Positions 19,701 through 27,767 of a DNA stretch of 64,000 nucleotides are shown piece after piece (positions within the stretch are counted from its first letter, which is position 1; each line of letters starts with the position of its first letter). This DNA is from Archaeoglobaceae archaeon. Lineage in GTDB: Archaea > Halobacteriota > Archaeoglobi > Archaeoglobales > Archaeoglobaceae. Location of the stretch: positions 29,757 through 93,756 of the forward strand of contig JANXDX010000020.1 in assembly GCA_025058735.1 (NCBI GenBank). The letters run 5' to 3'. The notes beneath the pieces were generated by a model, which made no database searches, had not been told where the DNA came from, and saw only the letters and a program-made list of their open reading frames with translations. The position numbers and the translations under genes were made by a program.

Positions 19701-20474
19701 TTACCTCTCTTTCTTGAACTTAGCCTCCCTTTTCTCAACAAAAGCATTTATGCCTTCTCTGGCATCATCACTCGCAAAAGATAGAGCAAAAAGATCTCTT
19801 TCGTATGAGATTCCATCTTTCAAACTTATCTTAAATCCTCTATTAACAGCTTGCTTAGCCAACATTAAAGCTGTAGGAGATTTAGATTTTAACTTTTCAG
19901 CAAACTTTCTTACCTCGTCAAAGAGCTTCTCATGTTCTACTACTTTGTTAACTAAACCTAACTTTTCAGCCTCTCTAGCATCGATCCTATCACCAGTTAG
20001 ACACAGTTCCATAGCTTTTTTCCAACCTACAATCCTTGCTAGCCTCTGTGTCCCTCCAGCACCTGGAATTATACCTAAGTTTATTTCTGGTTGACCAAAA
20101 ACAGCTTTGTCACTGGCTATAATTATATCACAAGCCATAGCTATCTCACATCCACCGCCAAGGGCCAATCCATTTACAGCTGCAACTACAGGTATTTCTA
20201 GATCTTCTATTTCTTCTAAAGTTTTACCCAGTTCTTCTATAATTTTTCTAGCTTCGTAGGCGTTCATCTTTGAGAACATTTTTACATCTGCTCCAGCACA
20301 AAAAGCTCTGCCTTCTCCAGTGATCACCATTACCCTTACATCTTTTTCTTTTTTCACTAATTCTACTGCTTTTTTTAGCCCTTCTACGATCTCTTCGTTT
20401 ATAGAGTTTAAAGCTTCAGGTCTTTTCAGCTTTACCCAGAGGACACCATCATCTTTCCTTATTTCAACCGTCAT
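19701..20474 (-). CDS. Enoyl-CoA hydratase (crotonase family)
   Basis: A 257-aa crotonase. The oxyanion-hole motif is GRAFCAGADVKMF near residue 60, and both catalytic glutamates are present: GGGCEIAMACD and FGQPEINLGIIPGAGGTQRL. It hydrates trans-2-enoyl-CoA in beta-oxidation. Last gene of the six-gene minus-strand operon that starts at 25083; it begins 2 nt after the acyl-CoA dehydrogenase stop. The role matches BbsH in a bbs-like pathway. Confidence 0.93.
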   Translation of the reverse strand: MTVEIRKDDGVLWVKLKRPEALNSINEEIVEGLKKAVELVKKEKDVRVMVITGEGRAFCAGADVKMFSKMNAYEARKIIEELGKTLEEIEDLEIPVVAAVNGLALGGGCEIAMACDIIIASDKAVFGQPEINLGIIPGAGGTQRLARIVGWKKAMELCLTGDRIDAREAEKLGLVNKVVEHEKLFDEVRKFAEKLKSKSPTALMLAKQAVNRGFKISLKDGISYERDLFALSFASDDAREGINAFVEKREAKFKKER

Positions 20475-20476
20475 AG

Positions 20477-21658
20477 CTATCTATAACTTTTAGGCATTCC
20501 CAAAACATGTTCGGCAACGTAATTCAAAGCCATCTGCTGAGTTACTGGAGCTAAGCGAATCAAATTTATTTCTCTCCACCACCTTTCTACATCGTATTCT
20601 TTAGCGTATCCGTAACCACCAAAAACTTGCATAGCCCAGTAAACTGCTTTTATTCCAGCTTCAACTGCTACGAGCTTAGCCATATTTGCATACTTTCCAA
20701 CTTCTCTATAACTTGCTTTGTTATCAAAAAGCCAGGCTGCTTTAAAGTTCATGAGTTTTGCACATTCAAGCGTAGAATAAGCTTCTGCAATTGGGAACTG
20801 TAAACCTTGATAACTGCCGATGGGATCTGCAAAAACTTTTCTTTTCTTCGAATACTCTACAGCTTTACTTATTGCGAGTCTACTTATACCAACAGCTGCA
20901 GTCGTAAATCCCATCCTTTCAGGATTCAAAGTGTCTAGCAACAAGTACCATCCTTCATCTTTTGGTGGAATTAATGAGTTTTCAGGTAATCTTAAATTGT
21001 TGAAGCTAACTTCACAACTCTTTGAATAGTTTATAGCATGTTTTGGAATTGGATTGATTTTCACAGCTTTATTCGGAAGATCTGCTAAGAAAAGAGATAT
21101 TCCAAAAGTCCTTTTTGGAGCTTTTTCTAAAGGCGTAGTTCTTGCAACGATCAACATACCCTTAGCTCTATCTGCACCACTTATCCAGACTTTGTTTCCA
21201 TTTATAACCCACTCGTCTCCATCCTTTACAGCAGATGTTCTTATAGCTAGAGTATTTGTCCCAGCATCAGGTTCAGTTAAAGCCATGCAGAACTCCATTT
21301 CTCCACTTGCGATCTTAGGTAAGTACTTCTCTTTGTGAAATTCTGTACCGTGCCTTACAATGGAGAGGCCACCAAAAACTTCTGTAATCATCAAGTACCA
21401 TATTCCTCCCATCCCACAGCCGTTTGCAGCTAGTTCCTCCATAGCTATAAGAAGTTCAGTTAAACCGTAACCACTGCCTCCGTATTCTTCTGGAATTACG
21501 ATACCAAAAAATCCAGCCTTTGCAATTGCTTTAAAAAATTCTTCGGCAAACTCTCCCTTTTCATCTTTTTCTCTCCAATATTCAGGTGGAAAATCTTGCG
21601 CAATCTCTTTTGCTGCGTTAGCAATCATTTTTTGCTCTTCAGTCAACTCGAAGTTCAT
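20477..21658 (-). CDS. Acyl-CoA dehydrogenase
   Basis: A 393-aa FAD-dependent dehydrogenase. Signatures are EEYGGSGYGLTELLIAMEEL, MALTEPDAGTN, NGNKVWISGADRAKGMLIVAR and FGGYGYAKEYDVERWWREI. The C-terminal position that is YEGT in short-chain enzymes reads LAPVTQQ, so the catalytic base must sit elsewhere, as in isovaleryl- and long-chain-type enzymes. GTGAT precedes the ATG. In the operon it would act before the hydratase. Its electron acceptor is not encoded in the operon. Confidence 0.93.
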   Translation of the reverse strand: MNFELTEEQKMIANAAKEIAQDFPPEYWREKDEKGEFAEEFFKAIAKAGFFGIVIPEEYGGSGYGLTELLIAMEELAANGCGMGGIWYLMITEVFGGLSIVRHGTEFHKEKYLPKIASGEMEFCMALTEPDAGTNTLAIRTSAVKDGDEWVINGNKVWISGADRAKGMLIVARTTPLEKAPKRTFGISLFLADLPNKAVKINPIPKHAINYSKSCEVSFNNLRLPENSLIPPKDEGWYLLLDTLNPERMGFTTAAVGISRLAISKAVEYSKKRKVFADPIGSYQGLQFPIAEAYSTLECAKLMNFKAAWLFDNKASYREVGKYANMAKLVAVEAGIKAVYWAMQVFGGYGYAKEYDVERWWREINLIRLAPVTQQMALNYVAEHVLGMPKSYR

Positions 21659-21737
21659 GTTATCACCTGGCAGCAGACGTATATATTACTTACTAACTTT
21701 AAAAATAAACATTAAAAATAAAAATAATAAAATTAAT

Positions 21738-22202
21738 TTATATCGGTTTGAAGTACAGTATGTCTGTTAGATCTCCCAACATCTGCTCTTTTGGTTTTAG
21801 AACAGGTTTTACTCTCATTCCTATTGAAACTTCTTCAGCGTTAACTTCTCCAAGCAAATGTATAATTGACCCATTTGTCCCATCGATGTCTATTAAAGCA
21901 TAGATCTCTGGTTTTTTCAACTCTTTTTCGTAAGGATCGAGTCTTGCTACAGTGAAAGCTCTAACTCTCCCCTCTCCACTAACTTCCAGATACTCCGTTT
22001 CACTAAAATCTTTTGGACAATAGATCCTTGGAGGGAAATAGATCCAGCAGCATTTTTTGCACTTTGCAGCTAAAAACTTCCCGTCAGCTTTCAACTTTTT
22101 AAAGAACAAGTCTCCTGCTTTACCACTTGTATATACCCAGTAGAGCTCTATTTTACCTCCCCAATGTCTAAGTTTTTCTGGATCGGTAATCTTCTCGATC
22201 AT
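21738..22202 (-). CDS. DUF35 OB-fold/rubredoxin-like zinc ribbon protein 2
   Basis: A 154-aa protein with an N-terminal helix, a zinc ribbon and an OB fold. The ribbon reads KCKKCCWIYFPPRIYCPKDF; the second cysteine pair is Cys-x2-Asp rather than Cys-x2-Cys. The OB domain follows (VSGEGRVRAFTVARLDPYEK). DUF35 proteins are partners of thiolase-superfamily enzymes. It follows the larger DUF35 gene with 1 bp between them. Confidence 0.88.
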   Translation of the reverse strand: MIEKITDPEKLRHWGGKIELYWVYTSGKAGDLFFKKLKADGKFLAAKCKKCCWIYFPPRIYCPKDFSETEYLEVSGEGRVRAFTVARLDPYEKELKKPEIYALIDIDGTNGSIIHLLGEVNAEEVSIGMRVKPVLKPKEQMLGDLTDILYFKPI

Positions 22203-22203
22203 A

Positions 22204-22734
22204 CTATCCCTCTAACGGCTTCCAATATTTTATATCTGTAACAGATCCTTCCCTCTCATTTTCAGGTTTCCATACAGCTTTTACTCTCATTCCAACGTAG
22301 ACTTTTTCCGGTTCAATTTCACCTATCAAGTGCATTATCGCCATGTTCTGAGATGCACCGTCTATTTGGATCAAAGCCACTACTATGGGTTTGGGTAATG
22401 GACGCGCATCTGGATCTATGTAAGATATGGAGTACGTCAAAATCGTCCCAGTATCTTTTAATTCTACCCAACCATCGATCGGTTTATAGCAAAGTTCGCA
22501 AAACATCCTTGGAGGAACCATTATTCTTTTACATCCGTCGCATTTTACTCCAAGTATCTTACCTTCCTTCAATCCGTTAAGAAATCTACTTATAGCTTGT
22601 CCAGCAGTCCAAGAATACCTTATATCTGGATGATCTTCGTAGTGCGTAACTTTTCTCGTCTTTATATCTTCTTCACTTACAGCTGTCCCTTCAGCGTAGA
22701 GAGGACATTCTATCTTCCTTTTTCCAACAGCCAT
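22204..22734 (-). CDS. DUF35 OB-fold/zinc ribbon protein 1
   Basis: A 176-aa DUF35 protein. The zinc ribbon is complete: KCDGCKRIMVPPRMFCELC (two Cys-x2-Cys pairs) near residues 62-82, then an OB fold with TILTYSISYIDPD. An extra N-terminal 50 residues precede it. It starts 4 bp after the thiolase-like gene. Members act as acyl-CoA-channelling partners of thiolases or aldolases (HMG-CoA synthase complex, BbsA, ChsH2). Two different DUF35 genes and two thiolase-like genes suggest a heteromeric complex or two pairs. Confidence 0.9.
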   Translation of the reverse strand: MAVGKRKIECPLYAEGTAVSEEDIKTRKVTHYEDHPDIRYSWTAGQAISRFLNGLKEGKILGVKCDGCKRIMVPPRMFCELCYKPIDGWVELKDTGTILTYSISYIDPDARPLPKPIVVALIQIDGASQNMAIMHLIGEIEPEKVYVGMRVKAVWKPENEREGSVTDIKYWKPLEG

Positions 22735-22738
22735 CTTA

Positions 22739-23941
22739 TCACCTCTTGTTTGACATGATCATGACAGTACTTATCTGCATCAAATCTCCCCAAGCTTGAC
22801 AGAGACCAGTACTGACCTCTTTAGCTACTTGTCTCTTTCCAGCTCTGTATGAAAGTTGCCAATATATTTCACAGGCTTTAACACCCATTGCAGCAGATAT
22901 TGGGTTACCAACACCTAGTAATCCTCCAGATGGGCATACTGGCAGATCTCCATCTCTCTGAGTGACTCCTTCTTTGGTCAAAATTGGAGCTTCACCTTTT
23001 TTAGCAAACCCCAGTCCTTCCAAGTGGTGAAGCTCTTTGTAATCGAAAGGATCGTAAGGTTCAACTACATCGATCTGTTTCCTAGGATCTGTTATGTGAG
23101 CCATCTTGTAAGCCATCTTCGCAGATTCAGCAGCGTATCTTGGATAATAAAGATCTCTGTTTGTCCACCAAGTTGTATCCAAAGACCAACCAACACCAGT
23201 TACCCAAACAGGTTCATCTGTAAGGTGTCTTGCTTTGTGAGCTGCTACCATTACAAGCGCTGCTGCTCCATCGCTCGGTGGAGAGACGTCGAGTCTTCTA
23301 ACTGGTAAAGCCATCGGTTCACTGTTTAAAACATCTTCAACAGTAATTTTTTCAGCTACATGAGAACATGGATGATCTAGAGCATTTGCTTTGTTTTTAA
23401 CAGAAACTAACGCTATGTCTTCATGCTTAACGTTGTTCACGTGCATGTACCTCCTCATTTCTAAAGCGAAGATCCATATCAAGTTCGGTTTGAGAGGTCT
23501 GTCGAGGAAGAAGTCCCATATGTACTTGAAAGCTGACTGCGGATGTGGATGACAGCTAGACATCTTTTCTTCACAAACAACTAAGCAAACATCAGCAAGC
23601 CCACTTGCAACGTGGAAGTAGCCTGCTATTGGTGCAAAAACTGCTGTACCTCCTCCTACAAAGTAGCGCATGTAAGGTCTGTCAAAGCCACCAGCTCCAT
23701 CTGACAAATACTCCTCTTTCATGTGTACTCCATCGAAAGCATCTGGAGCAGATCCTAACACTACAATTTCTACATCATCTATAGTCAAACCAGCCTCTTC
23801 CAAAGCTTGTCTCACTGCATAGTAGTTGAGTTCTCTACCGGTTTCGTTCAACCTTCTCTTAAAACTAGTCATTCCTGCTCCAACTATTGCTACATCTTGC
23901 TTTTTTTGAAACTTCAAACCTTTTATAACTTCTACCTCCAT
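22739..23941 (-). CDS. Thiolase-superfamily protein (SCP2/lipid-transfer type) B
   Basis: A 400-aa thiolase-fold protein starting VAIVGAGMTSFKRRLNETGRE. Family marks are EEAGLTIDDVE, SPPSDGAAALVM and CPSGGLLGVGNPISAAMG near residue 340. In a canonical thiolase that last motif carries GHP; here it reads GVGNP, so the catalytic His is absent, and the N-terminal nucleophile segment reads GGGTAVFAPIAGYF without Cys. Such GNP-type proteins with DUF35 partners include thiolases of the Bbs type and retro-aldolases of the Ltp2 type. It may be the aldolase or a non-catalytic subunit. Overlap-free, 2 bp after the other thiolase-like gene. Confidence 0.85.
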   Translation of the reverse strand: MEVEVIKGLKFQKKQDVAIVGAGMTSFKRRLNETGRELNYYAVRQALEEAGLTIDDVEIVVLGSAPDAFDGVHMKEEYLSDGAGGFDRPYMRYFVGGGTAVFAPIAGYFHVASGLADVCLVVCEEKMSSCHPHPQSAFKYIWDFFLDRPLKPNLIWIFALEMRRYMHVNNVKHEDIALVSVKNKANALDHPCSHVAEKITVEDVLNSEPMALPVRRLDVSPPSDGAAALVMVAAHKARHLTDEPVWVTGVGWSLDTTWWTNRDLYYPRYAAESAKMAYKMAHITDPRKQIDVVEPYDPFDYKELHHLEGLGFAKKGEAPILTKEGVTQRDGDLPVCPSGGLLGVGNPISAAMGVKACEIYWQLSYRAGKRQVAKEVSTGLCQAWGDLMQISTVMIMSNKR

Positions 23942-23943
23942 AA

Positions 23944-25083
23944 CTACACCCCTAAAACTGCTACAGCACCACTAAACGTAGGTAAATATCTCCAAACTTG
24001 TGCAACACCAACTTCTGCATCTATTTGTCTTTTTCCAGCTTCTCCTCTTAATTGTAAGATGACTTCAAGAGTTTTTTGACCTCCAGTGCATTCCAACAAG
24101 TTTCCTACTCCCAAGCTACCACCGGAAACGTTCACCGGTATAACTCCATCTCTATCAAAGTAACCATCTCTCAGAAGTCTTGCAACTTCGAACTTGTTTG
24201 CAAACTGCAAAGCTTCTATGTGTTGCAGTTCTTTGAAAGCGAACCTATCATCTACTTCAGCGAAGTCTACTTCTTTTACGGGATTTGCGATCCCAGCCAT
24301 TTTATATGCCATCTTTGCTGCTTTGTATGCGTATAAAGCTGAAAAGCTTGCCGTATCGTAGCTGTTCGTTTCTGTCCACCAGCCAATTCCCTTGATCCAA
24401 ATCGGTGTATCTGTCAATTTCCTAGCAACTTCATCACTTGCAACAACTAAGATCACTGCTCCATCAGATGTTTGAGCAATTTCCATTTTTTTCAAAGGAT
24501 CAAAAACTTTTGGACTCCTCATAACATCTTCCAACTTTACATTAGCTGCATAAGGAGCTGATGGATTTAGAAGGGCGTTGTTCTTGTTTTTAACTACAAC
24601 CCGTGCAACGTCCTCTTCGCACAAACCTCTTTCGCACATGTAAATCTGCATCTCCAAGGCAGCTAAGTAGTATGGATGAGCTCTACTTATAGGTCTCAAC
24701 CAAATTGGATCCATAGCATGCCTTATAGCATTTCCAAGAGTTTTAAGATCGCTAGCTTTGCTGTGAGCCTCCAAAACAACAATTTCTGCCAGTCCACTTT
24801 TGATCTGCATGTATGCTGTAGCTAATCCATAGAGAAAGTCAGAACAAACTGTGCATGTAGGTTTTACAACTGCTCCTAGTTGATCTGGAACAAATTCATC
24901 GGAAATCGCTACACCTTCCCAGAAATCTTCCTCACAAGTTACAAAACTGTCGACATCTCTCCTAGGGTTTATCCCTGCATCACTGTAAGCTTTTATTGCA
25001 GCTTCGTATACTATTTCCTTCCAGCTTAAATCTGGTGTAGTCGAATTAAAACCACAGAAACCTACGCCAACTATTGCAACCAT
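23944..25083 (-). CDS. Thiolase-superfamily protein (SCP2/lipid-transfer type) A
   Basis: A 379-aa paralogue of the next gene. It has VAIVGVGFCGFNSTTPDLSW at the N terminus, PTCTVCSDFLYGLATAYMQI at the nucleophile position (two Cys are nearby, so a nucleophile is possible), SDGAVILVVA, and SGGSLGVGNLLECTGG in place of the GHP motif. The C-terminal CxG cysteine loop is replaced (PTFSGAVAVLGV). GGTGATTGA before ATG 25083 fixes the start, and it is the first gene of the six-gene beta-oxidation operon. Thiolysis or retro-aldol cleavage cannot be decided from sequence. Confidence 0.85.
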   Translation of the reverse strand: MVAIVGVGFCGFNSTTPDLSWKEIVYEAAIKAYSDAGINPRRDVDSFVTCEEDFWEGVAISDEFVPDQLGAVVKPTCTVCSDFLYGLATAYMQIKSGLAEIVVLEAHSKASDLKTLGNAIRHAMDPIWLRPISRAHPYYLAALEMQIYMCERGLCEEDVARVVVKNKNNALLNPSAPYAANVKLEDVMRSPKVFDPLKKMEIAQTSDGAVILVVASDEVARKLTDTPIWIKGIGWWTETNSYDTASFSALYAYKAAKMAYKMAGIANPVKEVDFAEVDDRFAFKELQHIEALQFANKFEVARLLRDGYFDRDGVIPVNVSGGSLGVGNLLECTGGQKTLEVILQLRGEAGKRQIDAEVGVAQVWRYLPTFSGAVAVLGV

Positions 25084-25152
25084 TCAATCACCAAGAATTT
25101 TTGTTTAATATGCTATTTAAAAATTTCGAAATTTGTTGACTAAAATCTTCTT

Positions 25153-25168
25153 CGAAAAGGATATATTC
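25153..25168 (+). promoter_or_regulatory. Predicted BRE/TATA promoter of the ECHDC3-like operon
   Basis: CGAAAAGGATATATTC lies with the TATA about 25 nt before ATG 25189, and there is no ribosome site, consistent with leaderless transcription of the three overlapping genes 25189-27739. Confidence 0.55.
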
Positions 25169-25188
25169 AAAGAAAAAAGCTAACCTTT

Positions 25189-25953
25189 ATGAAAAACTTG
25201 AAATTTGAAAAATTTGATAAAATTGGTATAATAACTTTGAACAGACCAGAAAAGATGAACGCTCTTTCCATGGAACTCCTTAGTGAATTAGAAACACTTG
25301 TAAGAAAAATTTCTGAAGAAAGAAGCGAGAAAGTAATAATTATAAAGGGTGCTGGAAAAAATTTTTCTTCCGGACATGACCTTAAGGAGATCTTGAACAA
25401 ACCACCCTACGAAGTTGAAAGACTATTTTTAAAATGTTTCGATGTCATGAGAGCTATAAGAGATGCTCCTCAACCATATATAGCTCAAGTGCATGGAATA
25501 GCTGCAGCTGCTGGTTGTCAACTTGTTGCTGCATGTGATTTAGCTGTAGCAGCAAGATCTGCAAAGTTCTCAACTCCAGGAGTTAACATAGGTCTATTTT
25601 GTTTTACCCCGATCGTTTTCGTCAGCAGAAATGTTTCTAGAAAGAAAGCCTTTGAAATGGGGATAACTGGAGATCTTGTCGATGCTGAAGAAGCTTTAAA
25701 GATCGGCTTAGTTAATAGGGTTGTAGACGATGAAAAGCTTGAAGAAGAAACAATGAGCCTAGCCAAGAAAATTGCAAGATTCAGTTTAAATGTTTTAGAG
25801 AGTGGAAAAAGGTTTTTCTACAAACAGCTCCCCATGGAAGATTTCCAAGCTTTAAGCTATGCTACAGAAACTATAGCACTCTACAGTTCAACTAAAGATG
25901 CTGTTGAAGGAATTTCAGCCTTCTTTGAAAAAAGGGAACCTAGATGGAATTAA
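25189..25953 (+). CDS. Crotonase-fold protein, ECHDC3-like, lacking both catalytic glutamates
   Basis: A 254-aa crotonase-superfamily member. It keeps the oxyanion-hole segment GKNFSSGHDLKEI, but where hydratases have Glu it has Gln (AGCQLVAACD) and Gly (STPGVNIGLFCFTP). The text around these positions is that of ECHDC3-type proteins. It is therefore not a simple enoyl-CoA hydratase; the real reaction is unknown. First gene of an overlapping three-gene unit with a CCG Fe-S protein and an HDAC-fold protein. Confidence 0.85.
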   Translation: MKNLKFEKFDKIGIITLNRPEKMNALSMELLSELETLVRKISEERSEKVIIIKGAGKNFSSGHDLKEILNKPPYEVERLFLKCFDVMRAIRDAPQPYIAQVHGIAAAAGCQLVAACDLAVAARSAKFSTPGVNIGLFCFTPIVFVSRNVSRKKAFEMGITGDLVDAEEALKIGLVNRVVDDEKLEEETMSLAKKIARFSLNVLESGKRFFYKQLPMEDFQALSYATETIALYSSTKDAVEGISAFFEKREPRWN

Positions 25954-26927
25954 AATTTGATCCAAAAGTTTGTTTTAGCTGCAAATCGATAGATTGTCTT
26001 TTAAAATGCAGATGGAACTTCTACAGCTTTGAAGAGGCTAAAAGAGAAATTGAAAAGATTGCTATTGGAAAATATAGTAAAGTGCTAGAGGAGTGTAAAA
26101 ATTGTTACGCATGCGAAGAGTTTTGTGAATACAAGAACCATCCTTTTTACAGAATTGTAGAACTTCAAGAGTACTTCGGTATTAAAAAGCTCGAAAAAGA
26201 AAGAATTGAAGATCTAATTTCAAAGTATAAAGCAGAGGGCGAATTTGTTCCAAAAAAAGGTGAAAAATTTGTCCACATCTGTCTTTTTCCAGAGTTAAAA
26301 GATAAAGTAACGAAAACTTTTGAAGGTTTTGAAGTTGTCAGAGGAAGACATGTTTTTTGCAACCTCGTTTACCTTCACTACGGAGTTGTTTCAGTCATAA
26401 AAGATAGAGCTAATAAAATAATAGAAAATATGAAAAAATTAGGAGGAGATTTCATACTCCTTCACGATGAATGCTACGGCTTCTACAACTCTTTTGCAAA
26501 GGCTTACGGCTTAGAAGTGCCGTTCAAATTTATACATTATTTTGAATATTTTTACAATAAAATAAAGAGTTCAAAAGTTAAAAAGCTCAACTTGAGAATC
26601 GCCTACCAAAAGCCATGCTCCAACTTCTTAAGTCCAGAGATGGATAAAATTCTAGACAAAATCTTTGAAGCAATTGGAGTTGAAAGGGTTAAAAGAAAAT
26701 ATGACAGAGAGAGAGCTCTGTGCTGCGGTGCAGCTTTTATCTTGTCAGGCGATCTTGAAAAAGCTGATGAATTGAAGAGAAAAAACGTTGAAGATGTGGA
26801 AAAACTCAAAGTCGATGCCATGGTTTTCAACTGTCCGATGTGTTATAGAACTTTAGCAAAAGATGTTGAAAAATTGGGAATTAGAGCTTTAATGGTCATA
26901 GATCTATGCAAAGAAGCTCTAGAATAA
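25944..26927 (+). CDS. Fe-S oxidoreductase with CCG domain (HdrD/GlcF-like)
   Basis: A 327-aa cytoplasmic protein. Two cysteine groups near the N terminus, CFSCKSIDCLLKC (11-23) and CKNCYACEEFC (about 52-62), could bind [4Fe-4S] clusters. A complete C-terminal CCG motif follows: KPCSN, ALCCGAAF, then FNCPMCYRT. The first CCG copy is degenerate (HDECYGFY). Such proteins pass electrons to quinone or heterodisulfide. It overlaps the ECHDC3-like gene by 10 bp and the HDAC-like gene by 22 bp, implying translational coupling. The partner dehydrogenase is not evident. Confidence 0.85.
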   Translation: MELKFDPKVCFSCKSIDCLLKCRWNFYSFEEAKREIEKIAIGKYSKVLEECKNCYACEEFCEYKNHPFYRIVELQEYFGIKKLEKERIEDLISKYKAEGEFVPKKGEKFVHICLFPELKDKVTKTFEGFEVVRGRHVFCNLVYLHYGVVSVIKDRANKIIENMKKLGGDFILLHDECYGFYNSFAKAYGLEVPFKFIHYFEYFYNKIKSSKVKKLNLRIAYQKPCSNFLSPEMDKILDKIFEAIGVERVKRKYDRERALCCGAAFILSGDLEKADELKRKNVEDVEKLKVDAMVFNCPMCYRTLAKDVEKLGIRALMVIDLCKEALE

Positions 26928-27739
26928 CTGGAGTTTTTTACCATTCATCTTTCAGCAGAAGAAGTTATCTTACTTTAGGAATAAGGTTGAGGGATTTTCC
27001 ATCAGCATTTGAAAAAATTAAGCATCAAAATTTCAAGATCTTTGAGTGTAAACCTGTAAGTGAAAGTTTGATCTTGGAAGTTCATACAAAAGAGCATTTG
27101 CAAAAAGTTCTTGAAGATCCGCTTTGTTTTACTGCCTTTTACTCAGCAGGCGGAGTTGTTGAGGCTGCAGAGAAAGTTTTCTTAGGTGAACTTAGAAATG
27201 CTTTTTGCTACATTGGTACAGGAGGACATCATGCTGGAAAAAACTATTTTTGGGGATTTTGCTGCTTCAACGATGTCGTTCTTGCAATTAGAAATTTGTA
27301 CAAAAAGTTTGGAATAGTTAGAACTGCAATAATCGATACTGATGCGCACCACGGAGATGGAACGAGGGAACTTGTCAAAGATGATGAGAACACCTTACAC
27401 TACTGCATATGCAGCAACAGCTACGTATCAAAAGATGGAAAGAAGATCGATGTAAGCTACTTTGAAGTTCCATACTTTGAAGCTTTAGAAAAGTTTTGCG
27501 AAATTTCAAAAAAGTTTGAACCAGGACTAATTTTTTGGTACTTTGGACACGATACACACATAGGTGATTACGGAGACATTGGAATGACTGTTAAAGATTA
27601 CGTAAAAATGGCAAAGAAGTTAAAAAAACTAGCTGAAGAAGTTTGCTATGGAAAGATCGTAGTAGTTCTCGCTGGAGGAAGTGATCCTGACGTTGCTAGA
27701 GAATCAACACTTGAAATAATAAAAGTATTATTAGAATAA
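26906..27739 (+). CDS. Histone deacetylase-superfamily protein (AcuC-like) with altered active site
   Basis: A 277-aa arginase/deacetylase-fold protein, shorter than AcuC. The core is present: GTGGHHAGKNYFWGFCCFND (tandem His), IIDTDAHHGDGTRE (zinc Asp and His) and FGHDTHIGDYG (second zinc Asp). The catalytic Tyr in the GGY motif is missing; the loop reads LAGGSDPDVA. Class IIa-like enzymes also lack this Tyr and are weak on acetyl-lysine. In bacteria AcuC deacetylates acetyl-CoA synthetase; several acyl-CoA synthetases lie nearby, so a similar role, perhaps on another acyl group, is an inference. Confidence 0.85.
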   Translation: MQRSSRITGVFYHSSFSRRSYLTLGIRLRDFPSAFEKIKHQNFKIFECKPVSESLILEVHTKEHLQKVLEDPLCFTAFYSAGGVVEAAEKVFLGELRNAFCYIGTGGHHAGKNYFWGFCCFNDVVLAIRNLYKKFGIVRTAIIDTDAHHGDGTRELVKDDENTLHYCICSNSYVSKDGKKIDVSYFEVPYFEALEKFCEISKKFEPGLIFWYFGHDTHIGDYGDIGMTVKDYVKMAKKLKKLAEEVCYGKIVVVLAGGSDPDVARESTLEIIKVLLE

Positions 27740-27767
27740 AAATAAATTAAAATAAAACAAAAAATAA

